From Bretschneidera sinensis (lineage: Eukaryota; Streptophyta; Magnoliopsida; Brassicales; Akaniaceae): a stretch of 64,000 nucleotides of DNA. Below the pieces are notes generated by a model. The model worked only from the letters and a program-made list of their open reading frames with translations, was not told the origin of the DNA and ran no database searches. The stretch covers positions 104,855,588-104,919,587 of the forward strand of contig CM043702.1 of assembly GCA_023935145.1 (NCBI GenBank), in the 5' to 3' direction. Both the position numbers and the translations under genes were made by a program. Positions 40,665 through 52,383 of this stretch are shown here, piece by piece. Positions within the stretch are counted from its first letter, which is position 1. Each line of letters opens with the position of its first letter.

Positions 40665-43133
40665 AATGTGAGCAAGCCATGGTAAGGCAATAACAGCAAG
40701 TAAATGCTCATCGAGAAAGTCATCTTTGATCGGCGTGCTATCAGACGTTTCCTCAAATGTGAGCCTTGAAAGATGGTCAGCTACTACATTCTCTAATCCT
40801 TTCTTGTCTTTGATGGTGATGTCGAATTCTTGTAGGAGTATGATCTATCAGATTAGGCGTGCCTTAGCATCCTTCTTTGTAAGAAGGTACTTAAGGGCTG
40901 CATGTTCTGTAAAAATAAGGATAGGAGAACCAATTAAATGTGCACGAAATTTATCCAAAGCAAATACTACAGCCATAAATTCTTTTTCAGTTGTGTTGTA
41001 ATTCATTTGAGCACTATTTAAAGTCTTACTAGCATAGTAAATTATAAACGGTTTTCCCTCTCTTCGCTGTCTAAGAACAGCACCTACAGCGTAGTCACTA
41101 GCATCACGCATGATTTCAAAGGGTAAATTCCAATCAGGTGACTGCATTATAGGTGCTGAATTAAGCTTGCCAATCAGTGTTTTAAAGGCCTCTTGACAAG
41201 CTGGAATCCACTCAAATGGGGCATCTTTAACTAGGAGGGCACATAATGGTATAGATATGTTGGAAAAATTTTGTATGAACCTCCTATAAAAATCAGCATG
41301 ACCAAGGAAAGATCTCACATCCATTATTGTCTTAGGTGTAGGCAGTTTAGAGATTAGTTCAATTTTAGATTGATCGACCTCTATTCCTCTAGAAGAGACA
41401 ATATGCCTTAAGACAATGCCGGATGGTACCATGAAATGGCATTTTTCCCAGTTTAAGACCAATTCTTTTTCCTCACAACGAATTAAAACTCTTTCCATAT
41501 TCATTAAGCATGCATCAAATGAAGATCCAAAAACAGTTAGGTCATCCATAAAAACCTCCATGCAATTTTCAACCATATCACTAAAAACAATCATCATGCA
41601 ACGTTGAAAAGTGGCAGGGGCATTACATAATCTAAATGGCATTCTACGAAAAGCATAAGTGCCAAAAGGACAAGTGAAAGTGGTTTTATCTTGGTCTTCT
41701 AATGTAATTTCTATTTGATAATAGCCAGAATAACCATCTAAGAAACAGTAAAAAGGATGACCAGCTACACGCTTAAGAATTTGATCAATAAAAGGGAGTG
41801 GGAAATGGTCTTTCCGGGTGGCAGCATCTAATTTTCTGTAATCAGTGCACATACGCCACCCAGTCACAAGTTTAGTAGGGACTAACTCTCCTAGGTCATT
41901 CATTACCACAGTGACTCCAGACTTTTTGGGAACGACTTGTGTAGGACTTACCCATTTACTATCAGCTATGGGGTATATAATACCTGCATCTAACAGTTTC
42001 GGTACTTCATTTTTCACTACTTCTTTCATAGTGGGGTTAAGTCTACGTTGAGAGTCTCTACGAGGACTGGTTCCTTCATCCAAATTTATTTTATGGGAGC
42101 AGATCAGGGGACTAATTCTCTTCAAATCAGCCATGCTCCATCCTAAGGCTGATTTATGTGCAATTAAGGTCTGAATCAGTTTCTCATATTGGGTCTCAGA
42201 TAATTCAGATGAAATAATAACAGGAAAGGTATCATCTGGACCGAGAAATGCATGCTTTAAACCCTTAGGTAGTGGCTTCAATTCGACTTTAGGTGCTGCC
42301 ACACTTGAGGGGATTTGTTTTCCGCTTCTTTCGGGCAACTCTTCAAACCTTGGTTGCCATGGGCGGGTGCCATAATCCTGAGATTTGTCAAAAACAGCAC
42401 AAATATCAATTACATCAGTTTTATCATCAAATAAATCAATCTTAGAATTAATAAGAGAATTCTTAAGAGGATCAAAATCATGAACCATGGAAACTCCCTC
42501 ATCGATGAGTGACTCAAGCATATATAGCTGGTGATTTTCATCCTCATCTTCGGGCTGTTTTGCAACATTGAAAATGTTCACTTCTAAGGTCATGTTTCCA
42601 AAAGAGAGCTTCATAAGTCCATTCCTGCAATTAATCAGAGCATTTTCAGTAGCAAGGAAAGGTCTATCCAAAATCAAAGGAATTTTTGAGTTAGTGTCAA
42701 CAGCAGAAGTTGTATCAAGGATTAGGAAATCAACAGGATAGTAAAATTTATCAATCTGAATCAACACATCCTCTACCACACCCCGGGGCACTTTGACTGA
42801 ACGGTCAGCCAACTGTAACACCACACCAGTTGGTTTGATTTCCCCTAAACCTAGCTGTACAAAAATAGAAAATGGCATTAGGTTCACACTAGCTCCTAGA
42901 TCTAGTAAGGCTTGTCCAACCTCATGATTTCCAATGCTGCAAGCAATGGTAGGACAGCCCTGATCTTTATATTTTGGGGGAATTCTTTCCTCAATTAAGG
43001 CACTAACTTGCTCAATTAGGAATGTAGTTTTCTTGACATGGTGTCTCCTCTTGATTGTGCATAAATCCTTGAGAACTTTTGCATAGGTAGGCACTTGTTT
43101 AATCACATGCAAAAGAGGAAGATTGAGTTTCAC
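40665..43133 (-). pseudogene. pol: Protease, RT and RNase H of Ty3 element J (761-codon open frame)
   Basis: Open from 43133 to 40848. Protease: EVGQALLDLGASVNLMPFSI (D-L-G) and LILDRPFLATENALINC (usual ILGRPF has become ILDRPF). RT: WVSPTQVVPKKSG, WRMCTDYRKLDAATRKDHFP, FYCFLDGYSGYYQIEITLED, FRRMPFRLCNAPATFQRCMM and the catalytic VFMDDLTVFG. RNase H: IMRDASDYAVGAVLRQRREG, YNTTEKEFMAVVFALDKFRA, ILIFTEHAALKYLLTKKDAK, where the usual TDH is TEH. Two stops after KARLI (about 40846) separate it from the linker EFDITIKDKKGLENVVADHL. It is the most complete polymerase frame in the window. Confidence 0.92.
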
Positions 43134-44760
43134 TTGCCTTAAGTTCTCTAGGATTTCATTGTTTAAGTCCAGATTTTTCTTTTTTGACTTTAAGGCTTTG
43201 AGGGTATGGTGCCTTAACAGGACTTTTGGTCACTTCAGGGTCTTTGATCAGTTCAGTATTACTACTAGTTTGACCCTTTTCCACATCCTCGGATACATTC
43301 ATTGGTGGGATGTGTAGTGACTTACCACTTCGAGTCACAATGGCATTTACATCTTTCAGGTTTTCTTGTGCCATATGTTGACCATGAGGTATGGACTGAG
43401 TTTGGGAAGGGAACTTACCTCGCTCAGTCATACTTGAGGAGCTCATTAACTTGGACACTTGGCTCCTAGTTTCTCTATTCTCTTCCATCACCTGTGTAAA
43501 AAATGCCTCAAACCTTTGGTTTGTCTTACCTTGTGCCTCTATAAAGGCCTGTTAGGTGTCTTCTATTGAGTCTCTAGAGGATGAGGGTGCATGATAAGGT
43601 GTAGGGGATGATCTAGGGGGCTGCACATGCTGGTTTTCAGATTTCCAGCTGAAGTTAGGGTGATTTCGTCACCCCGGGTTATAAGTGTTAGAGAAAGGTG
43701 CAAGAGGCTTCTTGTACATGCCTAAGGCATTACATTGTTCCTCATATAGCCCTCTCATATCAGCAAATGTGGGGCATTCTTGGAGGAGGTGATCTACCTC
43801 GCCACACACAAAACACGGCTCTAAAGACTCGGCATGATTAGCCATATATGTTTGCTTTGAGCCCTTAGTTTTCAATGCCTCTAACTCCCTAGTGAGCAGT
43901 TGGACCTTAGCTTTCAGGTTGTCTTCTTCCCTAAGATGGTATATCCCTCCACCACTGGGATTTCCTATAGGTCATGACTTATTCGTGCTTTCAGTAGCAC
44001 TAGGTCCAGTCCATGTATGAGCTTTCTCAGCAAGCTCATTGAGGTATTCAATAGCCTCATCGGAGTCTTTTTTCAGAAATTCCCCATTGCACATCATCTC
44101 TACAAATTGGCATTCTCTATAGGTAAGACCCTCATAGAAATAGCTCACTAAATGTCAATTTTCATACCCATGGTGTGGGCACATACTCAACAGATCTTTA
44201 AATTTCTCCCAAGACTGATATAAAGTCTTATTTTCCTTTTGTGCAAAGGTGGAGATTTGTCTTTTCAACGCATTAGTCTTATGTTGAGAGAAGTACTTGT
44301 TAAAGAAAGCCCGAGTCATCTCAGTCCACGACCCAATAGATCATGGTCTAAGTGAGTATAGCCAACTCTTAGCTTTATCCTTCAAAGTAAAAGGAAAGAA
44401 CTTAAGTCACCCAATGTCAGCAGTTGCACCTTGATCATGGAAAGTTGCGACTACTTCCTCAAACTCCTTAATGTGCACATATAGGTTCTCATTTTCCATG
44501 CCATAAAATGTAGGGAGTAACTGTATCATCCCTATCCTAAGATCTAATTGGGGAATGCTGGCTGGAAACATGATGCAAGATGGTGTGGTTGTGCGTGTAG
44601 GGTGGAGGTAATCCTCAAGGGTCTTAGTAGGTTGATCCTCGTGTTCACTCATTTCCTCAGGACTAGATGGATTATCAAAAAAAGGGTTTAAAAAGGTTCC
44701 TATTGTCTCTAGCACAGGCCTATAGGAAAATCTACCCAAAGTGTCCCTATATCTGGGCAT
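43134..44760 (-). pseudogene. gag: Ty3 gag of element J, broken
   Basis: From 44760: MPRYRDTLGRFSYRP, LEDYLHPTRTTTPSCIMFPA, QLLPTFYGMENENLYVHIKE, open to a stop at 44407. The Retrotrans_gag core continues in other frames to about 44130. Zinc knuckle CFVCGEVDHLLQEC near 43805 (open 43875-43669), NTYNPG, then a coiled and basic tail (43491-43156: REGKFPSQTQSI-like, VNAIVTRSGKSLHIPPMNVS). A stop near 43155 separates gag from protease, whose ATG follows at 43133. At least three frame breaks. Confidence 0.88.
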
Positions 44761-44862
44761 GCAAGATCACAAAATATCAAATAAAATGCTGAAAGAAACT
44801 ATTTACAATTCTTCAATTGTTATGTCAAAAGTTGACAAACTTCCTTATACTTAAGTGCGTTT

Positions 44863-44880
44863 CCCCGGCAACGGTACCAA
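44863..44880 (-). other. Primer-binding site of J (tRNA-Asp type)
   Basis: Sense TGGTACCGTTGCCGGGGA, two mismatches to the tRNA-Asp complement, four bases from the LTR. Confidence 0.9.
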
Positions 44881-44884
44881 AATT

Positions 44885-46163
44885 TGATTATGCCCAAAAC
44901 ATAACGCAGTAGTTGTAGTATAGTTTTGGGGTTTCAATTCCACAGGGAAACAAGTTAATTACAAATGAAGGTGTAAACCTCAACACAAACGATAAAAGAT
45001 TAAATGAATATGAGTTTGTTTGAGAAAATGGGTAATTGTGTGAATAGGTTTGAATATAATTAAGAATGACAAGGTTCCGGGGATCCTCCCTAGGCTTGTT
45101 GCTCTAAACCTAACTTGATTTAGTTGTTTTTATCTCAATTGCAAGTTTCACATCCCAAACAAGCAATCAGCATATATTCAATTAAAACACAATTATAAAT
45201 CCTAATGTAATTGTTGTGAATTATTCTTTACTTTTAAGCACACATGACCCAACTTATAAATTATCGAAAGACGACGATATATCTAATGACAATACCGCAG
45301 CAATGGACAAATCTATAAAAGAGGTCTACTAGACCCAATCACATCCAAACAGATACACATAAGAAAAGCACGACTGAACTTATATGGAAAGGAAGCATTC
45401 AATCACCAGACTAATAAAATAATATACTAATTAAATTAAAGAATAAAACATAACAATGTTTGATAAAAATAATACCAACTATAACTGAATCAAATAAAGG
45501 AAAATAAGAACAACTACACCTAGGGATTCATCCCTTCGCCTTGCTTGGAGATTAGCTGGCCATAGAGCTCATGCCTCCTTGAGTTGCCTCCAGCCTCTCA
45601 ACGATCATCCTCAACTTGCCCTCCAAATTTTATACTTCGGATTCCTCTTAAAGGCCCTCTAGAGTCACTCTCTAATGATCTCAGAAAATGATCTTCGAAG
45701 AGCTCTGATTGATTGATGATTTCAGCTGAGCAGAGTGGGTCTTTATATAGGAAAACTCCTGGAATGCTATGTGTTATCTAGCTGATGTGGGATACTGTCC
45801 GGGTGCGCTCGATCGCAGCCCAAGTGCGATCGATCACGGCTTATGCGCTCGATCGCATATGTGCTGCAGAGTACATTGCTTGATGTGGGATGTGCGCTCG
45901 ATCGCACTGCTTGTGCGCTCGATCGCAATTCAGGCAGCAGTCCATCTTGTCCTTCCAGAAGCATGGGATCTTGGTCTTTTAAGCAACGATCACTTCTTTT
46001 TCTCTTTTAAACTTAAAGTACCTGAAAATTACACTGAAATAAGTTAGTGGTCCAATAATATTACTTTAGAGTTATTAACATATAAAAGCACAATAAAGAC
46101 CGAGATCAATCCTAAAATGCTAACAATTAACCACTGTTGAGATGCATTTTATGACTCTCATCA
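44885..46163 (-). repeat. 5' LTR of Ty3 element J
   Basis: 1,279 bp, homologous to 31614-32910. The 13-base GTTGTAGTATAGT at 44912-44924 equals positions 4-16 of plant tRNA-Asp. TATA (CTATATAAAG) at 45741-45750. CpG array 45803-45928, starting 53 bases upstream. Confidence 0.94.
45803..45928. repeat. CpG palindrome array in the J 5' LTR
   Basis: TGCGCTCGATCGCA three to four times nearly unchanged, plus TGCGATCGATCACG. Less decayed than the partner array in the 3' LTR. Confidence 0.82.
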
Positions 46164-46723
46164 CTCCCTATTTGCTAGTTCCGCTTGGCCATTGAATTAT
46201 GGATGGTAAGCTGTAGAAACCTTATGGGTGACTCCATACCTGCACATTAAAGCCTCAAAAGAACGGTTACAAAAATGTGACCCTAGATAAAATATAACAC
46301 GCGGAGTGCCGTGGCTAGATAAAATATGATCTTTAAGAAATTTAGCAACAACTATATTATCATTAGTGCGGCAAGGTATTGCTTCAACCCATTTAGAAAC
46401 ATAATCAACATCAAGCAAAATGTAAAGATACCTAAAAGAAGGTGGGAATGGTCCCATAAAATCGATCCCCCAACAATCAAAGATTTCCACCACTAAGATC
46501 GGGTTGAGAGGCATCATATGACGGCGGAACAATGAACTTAACTTTTGACATCTTACACATGATCGACAAAACTCATTAGCATCCTTGAATAAAGTAGGCC
46601 AATAAAAACCGCATTGCAATATTTTTGCGGCTGTCTTTTTAATAGAAAAGTGGCCACCACAAGCATAGGTATGACAAAAAGTTAACACACTATCAACTTC
46701 CATATCCGGAATGCATCTTCTTA
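46164..46723 (-). pseudogene. int: Integrase of Ty3 element L, core part
   Basis: Open 46703-46197: zinc finger CHTYACGGHFSIKKTAAKIL and CRSCVRCQ; core [20 protein letters not shown] with the first Asp; [17 protein letters not shown]; then [20 protein letters not shown], where the family usually has ISDGGSHF, so the second catalytic Asp is lost; GVTHKVSTAYHP and a stop (TTATGG on plus near 46197). It runs on through GQAELANREI to the J insertion point and continues at 31613. Confidence 0.9.
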
Positions 46724-48430
46724 TTATTTGATCAAGGCAATATTTATAAAGATAAGGATCATTCCAATAAAAAATTTTACCTCAGCCAAAAACTTACGCT
46801 TATCTTGTGCACTCCATGTAGATGAAACTTGACGGGAAACCAAGTAGTTTGCAATGTCAGCGTACCATGGTGTGTGACCAAGGATAAAAAATATATTTTC
46901 ATCCGGAAAGGCTTCCTGAATGGGCAAAATGTCAGCATCGTTCTTAAATTCCAAGCGAGATAGATGGTTTGCTACAACATTTTCTACCCCCTTCTTGTCT
47001 TTGATGGTCAAGGAAAATTCCTGCAAAAGCAAAATCCAACATATCAAACGAGCCTTAGCATCCATTTTTTAGAAAAAGAAATTTAAAGGCAGAGTGATCT
47101 ATGAATATAGTGATAGATGAACCAATTAAGTAAGAGTGAAATTTATCCAATGCAAATACTACTACAAGTAATTCTTTCTCGGTTGTGGTGTACATCATTT
47201 GAGAATGATTCAAGGTTCTACTAGCATAATTAACAACAAATGGTTTTCCCTCCCTTCTTTGTCCTAAAACAGCCCCTACAACATAGTCACTAGCATTACA
47301 CATAATCTCAAAAGGCAAGGTAAAATCTGGTGATTGCATAATAGGGGCGGTTGTAAGCTTAGAGACAAGTTTCCTAATGGCTTGCTCACATTCAGGGCTC
47401 TACTTAAACTTAGTATCCTTCATCAAAAGGTTACATAAGGGTCTAGAGATAGCACTAAAATTTTGAATAAACCTTCTATAAAACCCAGCATGCCCTAAGA
47501 GAGACCTAACATCTTTAATATTCTTAGGAGTGAGTAGTTTAGAGATTAATTCGATTTTCGATTTATCCACTTATTTCCTCTTTTCATACACTATATGGCC
47601 CAAGACTATTCCAGAAGACACTATAAAATGGCACTTCTCCCAATTAAGCACAAGCCCCTTCTCTTCACACCTACACAAACCATTTTTCAAATTAGATGAA
47701 CATGAATCAACAGAAGTTCCAAACACAATTAAATCATCCATATACAGTTCCACACATTTTTCAACCATGTCACTAAAAATACTCATCATGCATATTTGAA
47801 AAGTAGCTGGTGCATTACACAAACCAAAGGGCATTCTACGAAAAGCAAAAATACTAAAAAGACAAGTAAAGGTGGTATTCTCTTGATCCTCTAAGGAAAT
47901 TCCTATTTGGTAGTATCCCAAATACCTATCTAAAAAACAATAGAAAGGATGACCAGCCACCTGTTCTAAAATTTGATCTATGAATGGAAGGGGAAAATGG
48001 TCTTTTCGAGTAGTTGAATTGAGTTTCCTATAATCAATGCATATACACCACCCAGTCACTACCTTAGTTGGTTCTAACACCCCCTCTCCATTTTCTACCA
48101 CGGTCCCCCCGGCTTTCTTAGGAACTACTTGGGTTGGACTACTGCACTTACTATCGGATATTTGATATATAATTCCCGCATCCAACAGTTTTAAGACTTC
48201 TTTCTTAACTACCTCTTTCATAGTTGGATTTAGCCTTCTTTATGGGTCTTTATAAGGGTTAGCTCCTTCTTCTAGATAAATCCTAAGGGAGTAAATTAAG
48301 GGGCTAATACCTTTTATGTCGGCCATGGTCCAACTTAATGCAGATTTATGCTCTCTTAACAAATTTAACAATTTATCACATTATACATCACTAAGTTCAG
48401 AGGAAATAATAACCGAAAAGGTATCACCTG
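46724..48430 (-). pseudogene. rt: RT and RNase H of Ty3 element L
   Basis: RT, open 48221-47571: VLKLLDAGIIYQISDSKCSS, WCICIDYRKLNSTTRKDHFP, FYCFLDRYLGYYQIGISLED, FRRMPFGLCNAPATFQICMM, catalytic ELYMDDLIVFG. A frame change follows after GHIVYEKRK. RNase H (47339-47055): IMCNASDYVVGAVLGQRREG, with Asn in place of the catalytic Asp (CDASDY in relatives), then MYTTTEKELLVVVFALDKFH and [16 protein letters not shown]. Tether 47065-46724: [31 protein letters not shown]. Degraded but every subdomain can be recognised. Confidence 0.9.
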
Positions 48431-49330
48431 GGCCTTAAAAAACATGTTTGAGTCCTTTGAGCAGTGGAGCTAAATTAAGCATTGTTGTCTCCTCGGAAGA
48501 GGGTTTGAGTGCCTCCCTTTCTTTAGGCAACTCCTCAAAGCATGGTTGCCATGATTTCTTAATAAATCCTTGTGACTTATCAAAAACATCAACAACATTA
48601 ATGGCATGGAGATAAATGCTCATCAAAATCAAAATTATTAAGAAGGAATTCCAAAGAATTAGAATTAACTTTAATGTACTCATCCTCCAAAATAAGCTCA
48701 CCAATCATGTAAGTGTTGAAACACTCATCCTCTTCATGTGGCTGCCTTGAGACTAAAAAAACATTCACCTTTAGAGTCATATTTTCAAATGATAATGTCA
48801 TTAAGCCATTCCTACAATTAATGAGGGCATTGGCGGTGGCAAGGAATGGTCTTCCAAGTATCAAAGGAATCTTTGACTCTGTATTCACTATAGAAATGGT
48901 AACTAACGCGAAAAAGTCAACGGGATAATAGAATTTGTCAATTTGCAATAAAACATCACTAGTTGGAGTACCACGGAAGTGGGTTTGATCTTACCTAGGC
49001 TGAGTTGCAAGTAAATGGAGTATGGCATGAGGTTCACACTAGCCCCCAAATCTAGCAATGCTTGGCCACAAGCTTTGTTTCCAATTTGGCAAGCCACCGT
49101 AGGACATCCCGAATCTTTATACTTGGGTGATGTCTTGCTATCAATTACCGCACTTGTTTGCTCCATTAAGAACGCCGTCTTCTTCACATTGTGCCTCCTC
49201 TAGAGTGTGCATAGATCCTTAATGACTTTATTATAGTTGGGAACCTATTTTATGACATGAAGAAGAGGAAGGTTAATTTTAACTTACTGAAGTTGTTCAA
49301 GAATCTCACCTTTGAATGCTGAATTTCTCT
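48431..49330 (-). pseudogene. pro: Protease of Ty3 element L
   Basis: Open parts 49187-48903 and 48948-48598: GCPTVACQIGNKACGQALLD then LGASVNLMPYSIYLQLSLGK (D-L-G), frame change, then DKFYYPVDFFALVTISIVNT, IPLILGRPFLATANALINCR and LMTLSFENMTLKVNVFLVSR. A linker with KSWQPCFEELPKEREAL follows to about 48435. Inactive because of the frameshift within the domain. Confidence 0.87.
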
Positions 49331-50967
49331 CCTTAGGTTTAAGGAGTGCTTGAGGGAAAGGCACGAGCAAAGAATCATTATGGGCATCTTGTTTCTTTGG
49401 GAGCTTCATCCTTGTTGCTCACGGTGTTAGGAATCAAGTTTGATGGTAGAGTGGGTCCATTAATTTTCTTACCGCTGCGAGTAATCGTGTCATTAACCTC
49501 TTTAACATTTTGATTGTCAGGATTGGAGGTTTGTGCCATATGGTGTCCCCTTGGATTAGCTTGTGGCTGCAAAAGAAAATGACATTGCTCTTGAACCGTC
49601 AAGAAACTAGTCAACTTGGTGAGTTGGGTCTTTATCACCTTTTGTTCCTCTTTGATCCCTTGTTACTCCTCTAGCAAAGGTTGATTTATCTTGCCTTGCT
49701 CTTCCACACTCTTGGCATATACCTGCATATACGACTTAAAAACATCTTCTAAAGGTAAGGATTGTTGTGTTGCATTAGATGAAGTTGCTTCCAGTCTCCA
49801 TTGGGTACTAGAGTGGGTTGAGGGTTGTGTAACGGATCTCCAACTAAAATTAAGGTGATTCATCCAACCAAGATTGAAGGTGTTAGAGTAGGCTGAGTAT
49901 GTTTTCCTAAAGGGTATACCTAAAGTATTACACTCATCTTTCATCTCAAAATAGGTTAGACAATCCCTAGGTACATGATCTACCCCATTACACATGAAAC
50001 AAGGTTCATGGGACTCTACCCTAGCAACTGGTTCTGCGGCTCTAGCATCCTTGGTTTTTAAAACTTCAATTTCCTTAGTTAGGACTTCTAAACGGGCTTT
50101 AAGGCTATCATCTTCCTTAAGTTGATAAATTCCAGTGGTTTGATTTATCTTAGTACTTTCCATGGCATTCAGTCCCATCCAAGTGTGGGCTTTTTCCGAT
50201 TGGTCATCTAGAAAATCTATGGCTTGGTCAGGATCTTTCTGAAGAAAATCTCCATTACACATCATTTCTATGAATTACCTTTCCCTACTTAGAAGTCCAT
50301 CATAGAAATAGCTAACTACTCGCCAACTCTGGTACCCGTGGTGTGGACAAGAATTCAAAAGGTCTTTCAAATGTTCCCAAACTTGATATAAGGTTTCACT
50401 CTCCTTTTGTGCCAAGTTTGAGATTTGTCTCTTGAGGTTATTGGTCTTATGGGTTGAGAAATGCTTTTGGAAGAAGGCTTGGGCCATCTCATCCCAACTA
50501 CCTATAGACCTAGGCCTTAACAAATACAGCCAAACCTTGGTCTTTTCCTTAAGCGAAAAGGGGAAAAACTTAAGTTTGACGGTGTCTACCATATCAGCCC
50601 TACTTTGAAAGGTTGCTACTACTTCCTCAAATTCCCTAATATGGACATAGGGGCCTTCATTCTCAAACCCATGGAAGGTTGGTAGCAATTACATCATGCC
50701 CGGCTTAAACTCAAGTTGTTGAAAATTAGGGGGGAACATGATACAAGTTGGTGTGGCCGTTTGGCTAGGGTGCAAGTAGTCCTTAAGTGTCCTAGGAACA
50801 TTCTTATTGTGATTGTCGGCCATATTAACAGAATTCTTTGAATTCTTGTTTGGGTGTGCACTATGATTTTATCTAGGTAAGCTTTCACTATCGGACGTGG
50901 AAGGAGAGGGTAACTCTATTTCGGGTCATTTAATAAATCTACCTTACCCATCTCTCAGTCTACGCAT
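49331..50967 (-). pseudogene. gag: Ty3 gag of element L
   Basis: Start at 50967 (MRRLRDGWGRFIK, then a stop), the same leader peptide as N. Recognisable: LKDYLHPSQTATPTCIMFPP (about 50800), LLPTFHGFENEGPYVHIREF (50688), LKFFPFSLKEKTKVWLYLLR, SWDEMAQAFFQKHFSTHKTN, CPHHGYQSWRVVSYFYDGLL, stop at 50275, MMCNGDFLQKDPDQAIDFLD, knuckle CFMCNGVDHVPRDC (about 50000), NTFNLGWMNHLNFSW, and VNDTITRSGKKINGPTLP (49500). Several stops; frames are otherwise long. Confidence 0.88.
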
Positions 50968-51092
50968 ACACCAAAGGAATTAGAGGGGAAACGAATAAAA
51001 CAAAAAAATTAGAAAATCAAAACAAAGAGCAAAGAACAATATTACCGTCTTGTCTCAAAGTTGACAATCTTCATTGTACTTAAGCGCGTTTC

Positions 51093-51110
51093 CCCAGCAA
51101 CGACCCCAAA
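51093..51110 (-). other. Primer-binding site of L (decayed tRNA-Asp type)
   Basis: Sense TTTGGGGTCGTTGCTGGGGA; three to four mismatches to the tRNA-Asp complement, in the expected place. Confidence 0.75.
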
Positions 51111-51113
51111 ATT

Positions 51114-52383
51114 TGATTACACTCAAACTAACATGCGATTATTGTATATAGCTGAGACGTTGATCCCACGAGGAAAGCGAACTACAAGAGAAGGTGTAAA
51201 CCTTAACACACATGTTTTACGAATAAGAAAATTTGAGTTTTACAAATGAAATTATAGAGAGAATTGTGAAAATATGACAAATAATTCAATAAAGAAATAA
51301 CAAAGTTCTAGGAATCCTTCCTAAGTTCGTTGCCTTACTCCTATCTTAACTCAATTTTTTTTATCTCAATTGCTAGTTTCACATCCCAAACAAGCAATTC
51401 GTAAATACGCAATCCAAGCACATAAACACCCTAATGTAATTGCTACAAATTACTCTTTAATTCAAATTCAAACACATATAATCTATCTTATAAATTATCA
51501 AGAAGTGACAATATATTTCAATAACAATACTGTAGTAATAGACAAACCTATAAGATAAATCTACCGAAATCAATCACATCTAATAACTTGACATAAGAAG
51601 AGCTTGACTAGACTTATATGGAGGAGAAAGATGCAATCACCGAATTAAGAGTGAATCCTCTCCTTCTTACTTAATCAAAGAATAAATCATAACCAATGTT
51701 TAATAATCAATCCATACAACTGAAGCAAGGATAGAAATAAGAACAACTACACCTAGGAATTCATCCCTTTGCCTTGCTTAGAGTTTAGTTGGACATTAGG
51801 CTCATGCTTGATCACGTTAATGAAGAAGAATATGGTAGCTCTCCTAATTCTAGCCTTATTTTTAACAAATCCTAGGTGTTCTATTAATACCTTAGAAGGT
51901 TCAAGGGTATTTTTGGGTTAAGAAATGTCATTAAAGCCCTAATAAGGTCGTGAAAAAGAAACGTCGCAATCGCGCCCGCGCCGCGGCACATAAAAGGGAA
52001 GTCGTGGCACGGTTGTAAAAATGCTCCTGCACCATGGCATAAGCCTTGCCTCGCCACAACGCACTGCCTGATCGCAGCTTCTTAATGCTTCTGGTGGCCG
52101 CGGCGTAAACCTTGCCTCGTCGCGGCGTGGAACCCTAAAAATTGGTTTATCTTCATTTTGTCCTTTCAAAACCACTCCTTCACTTCGATATGCATAGAAT
52201 CTTCATACTTTAAGCAACATTAGCTTTTCTATCTCTTTTAAACCCAAAATGCATCAAAATAAATCAATATACCAAGAATGACGCTTTAGAATTATTAAGG
52301 CATAAATGTGTAATTTAGCCCTAAATCAACCTTAAAATGCTAACAAATAAATACTATTAAGATGCGTTTTATGACTCTCATCA
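51114..52383 (-). repeat. 5' LTR of Ty3 element L (family F5)
   Basis: 1,270 bp, plus-strand edges TGATTACACTC and CTCTCATCA. U5 tract 51137-51168 resembles tRNA-Asp (GTATATAGCTGAG, GTTGATCCCAC). GC-rich words at about 51965-52130 (GCCGCGGCAC, GCCGCGGCG, GTCGCGGCG). Cuts copia M at 52384. Confidence 0.92.

Larger units (their letters stand above)
31614..46163 (-). mobile_element. Ty3 element J (family F4), both LTRs, TSD CTCCC, containing element K
   Basis: 14,550 bp between identical 5-bp flanks CTCCC (31609-31613 and 46164-46168), inside the integrase of L. 3' LTR 31614-32910, 5' LTR 44885-46163, PBS 44863-44880, gag, a long protease-RT-RNase H frame, integrase, and a 3' untranslated region interrupted by K. 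In the first 230 bases the two LTRs show about 15 differences by eye, so the insertion is old. Integrase is broken, so J is no longer autonomous. Confidence 0.93.
46164..52383 (-). mobile_element. Ty3 element L (family F5), 5' part
   Basis: Minus-strand element with 5' LTR 51114-52383, PBS, gag, protease, RT, RNase H and integrase, interrupted by J in the integrase and resuming at 31613 down to 29908. Its right flank is copia M (presumptive target bases CACGT... at 52384). The 3' LTR of L is not in the window; C2 follows at 29907. L and N share the gag leader and LTR. Confidence 0.9.
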
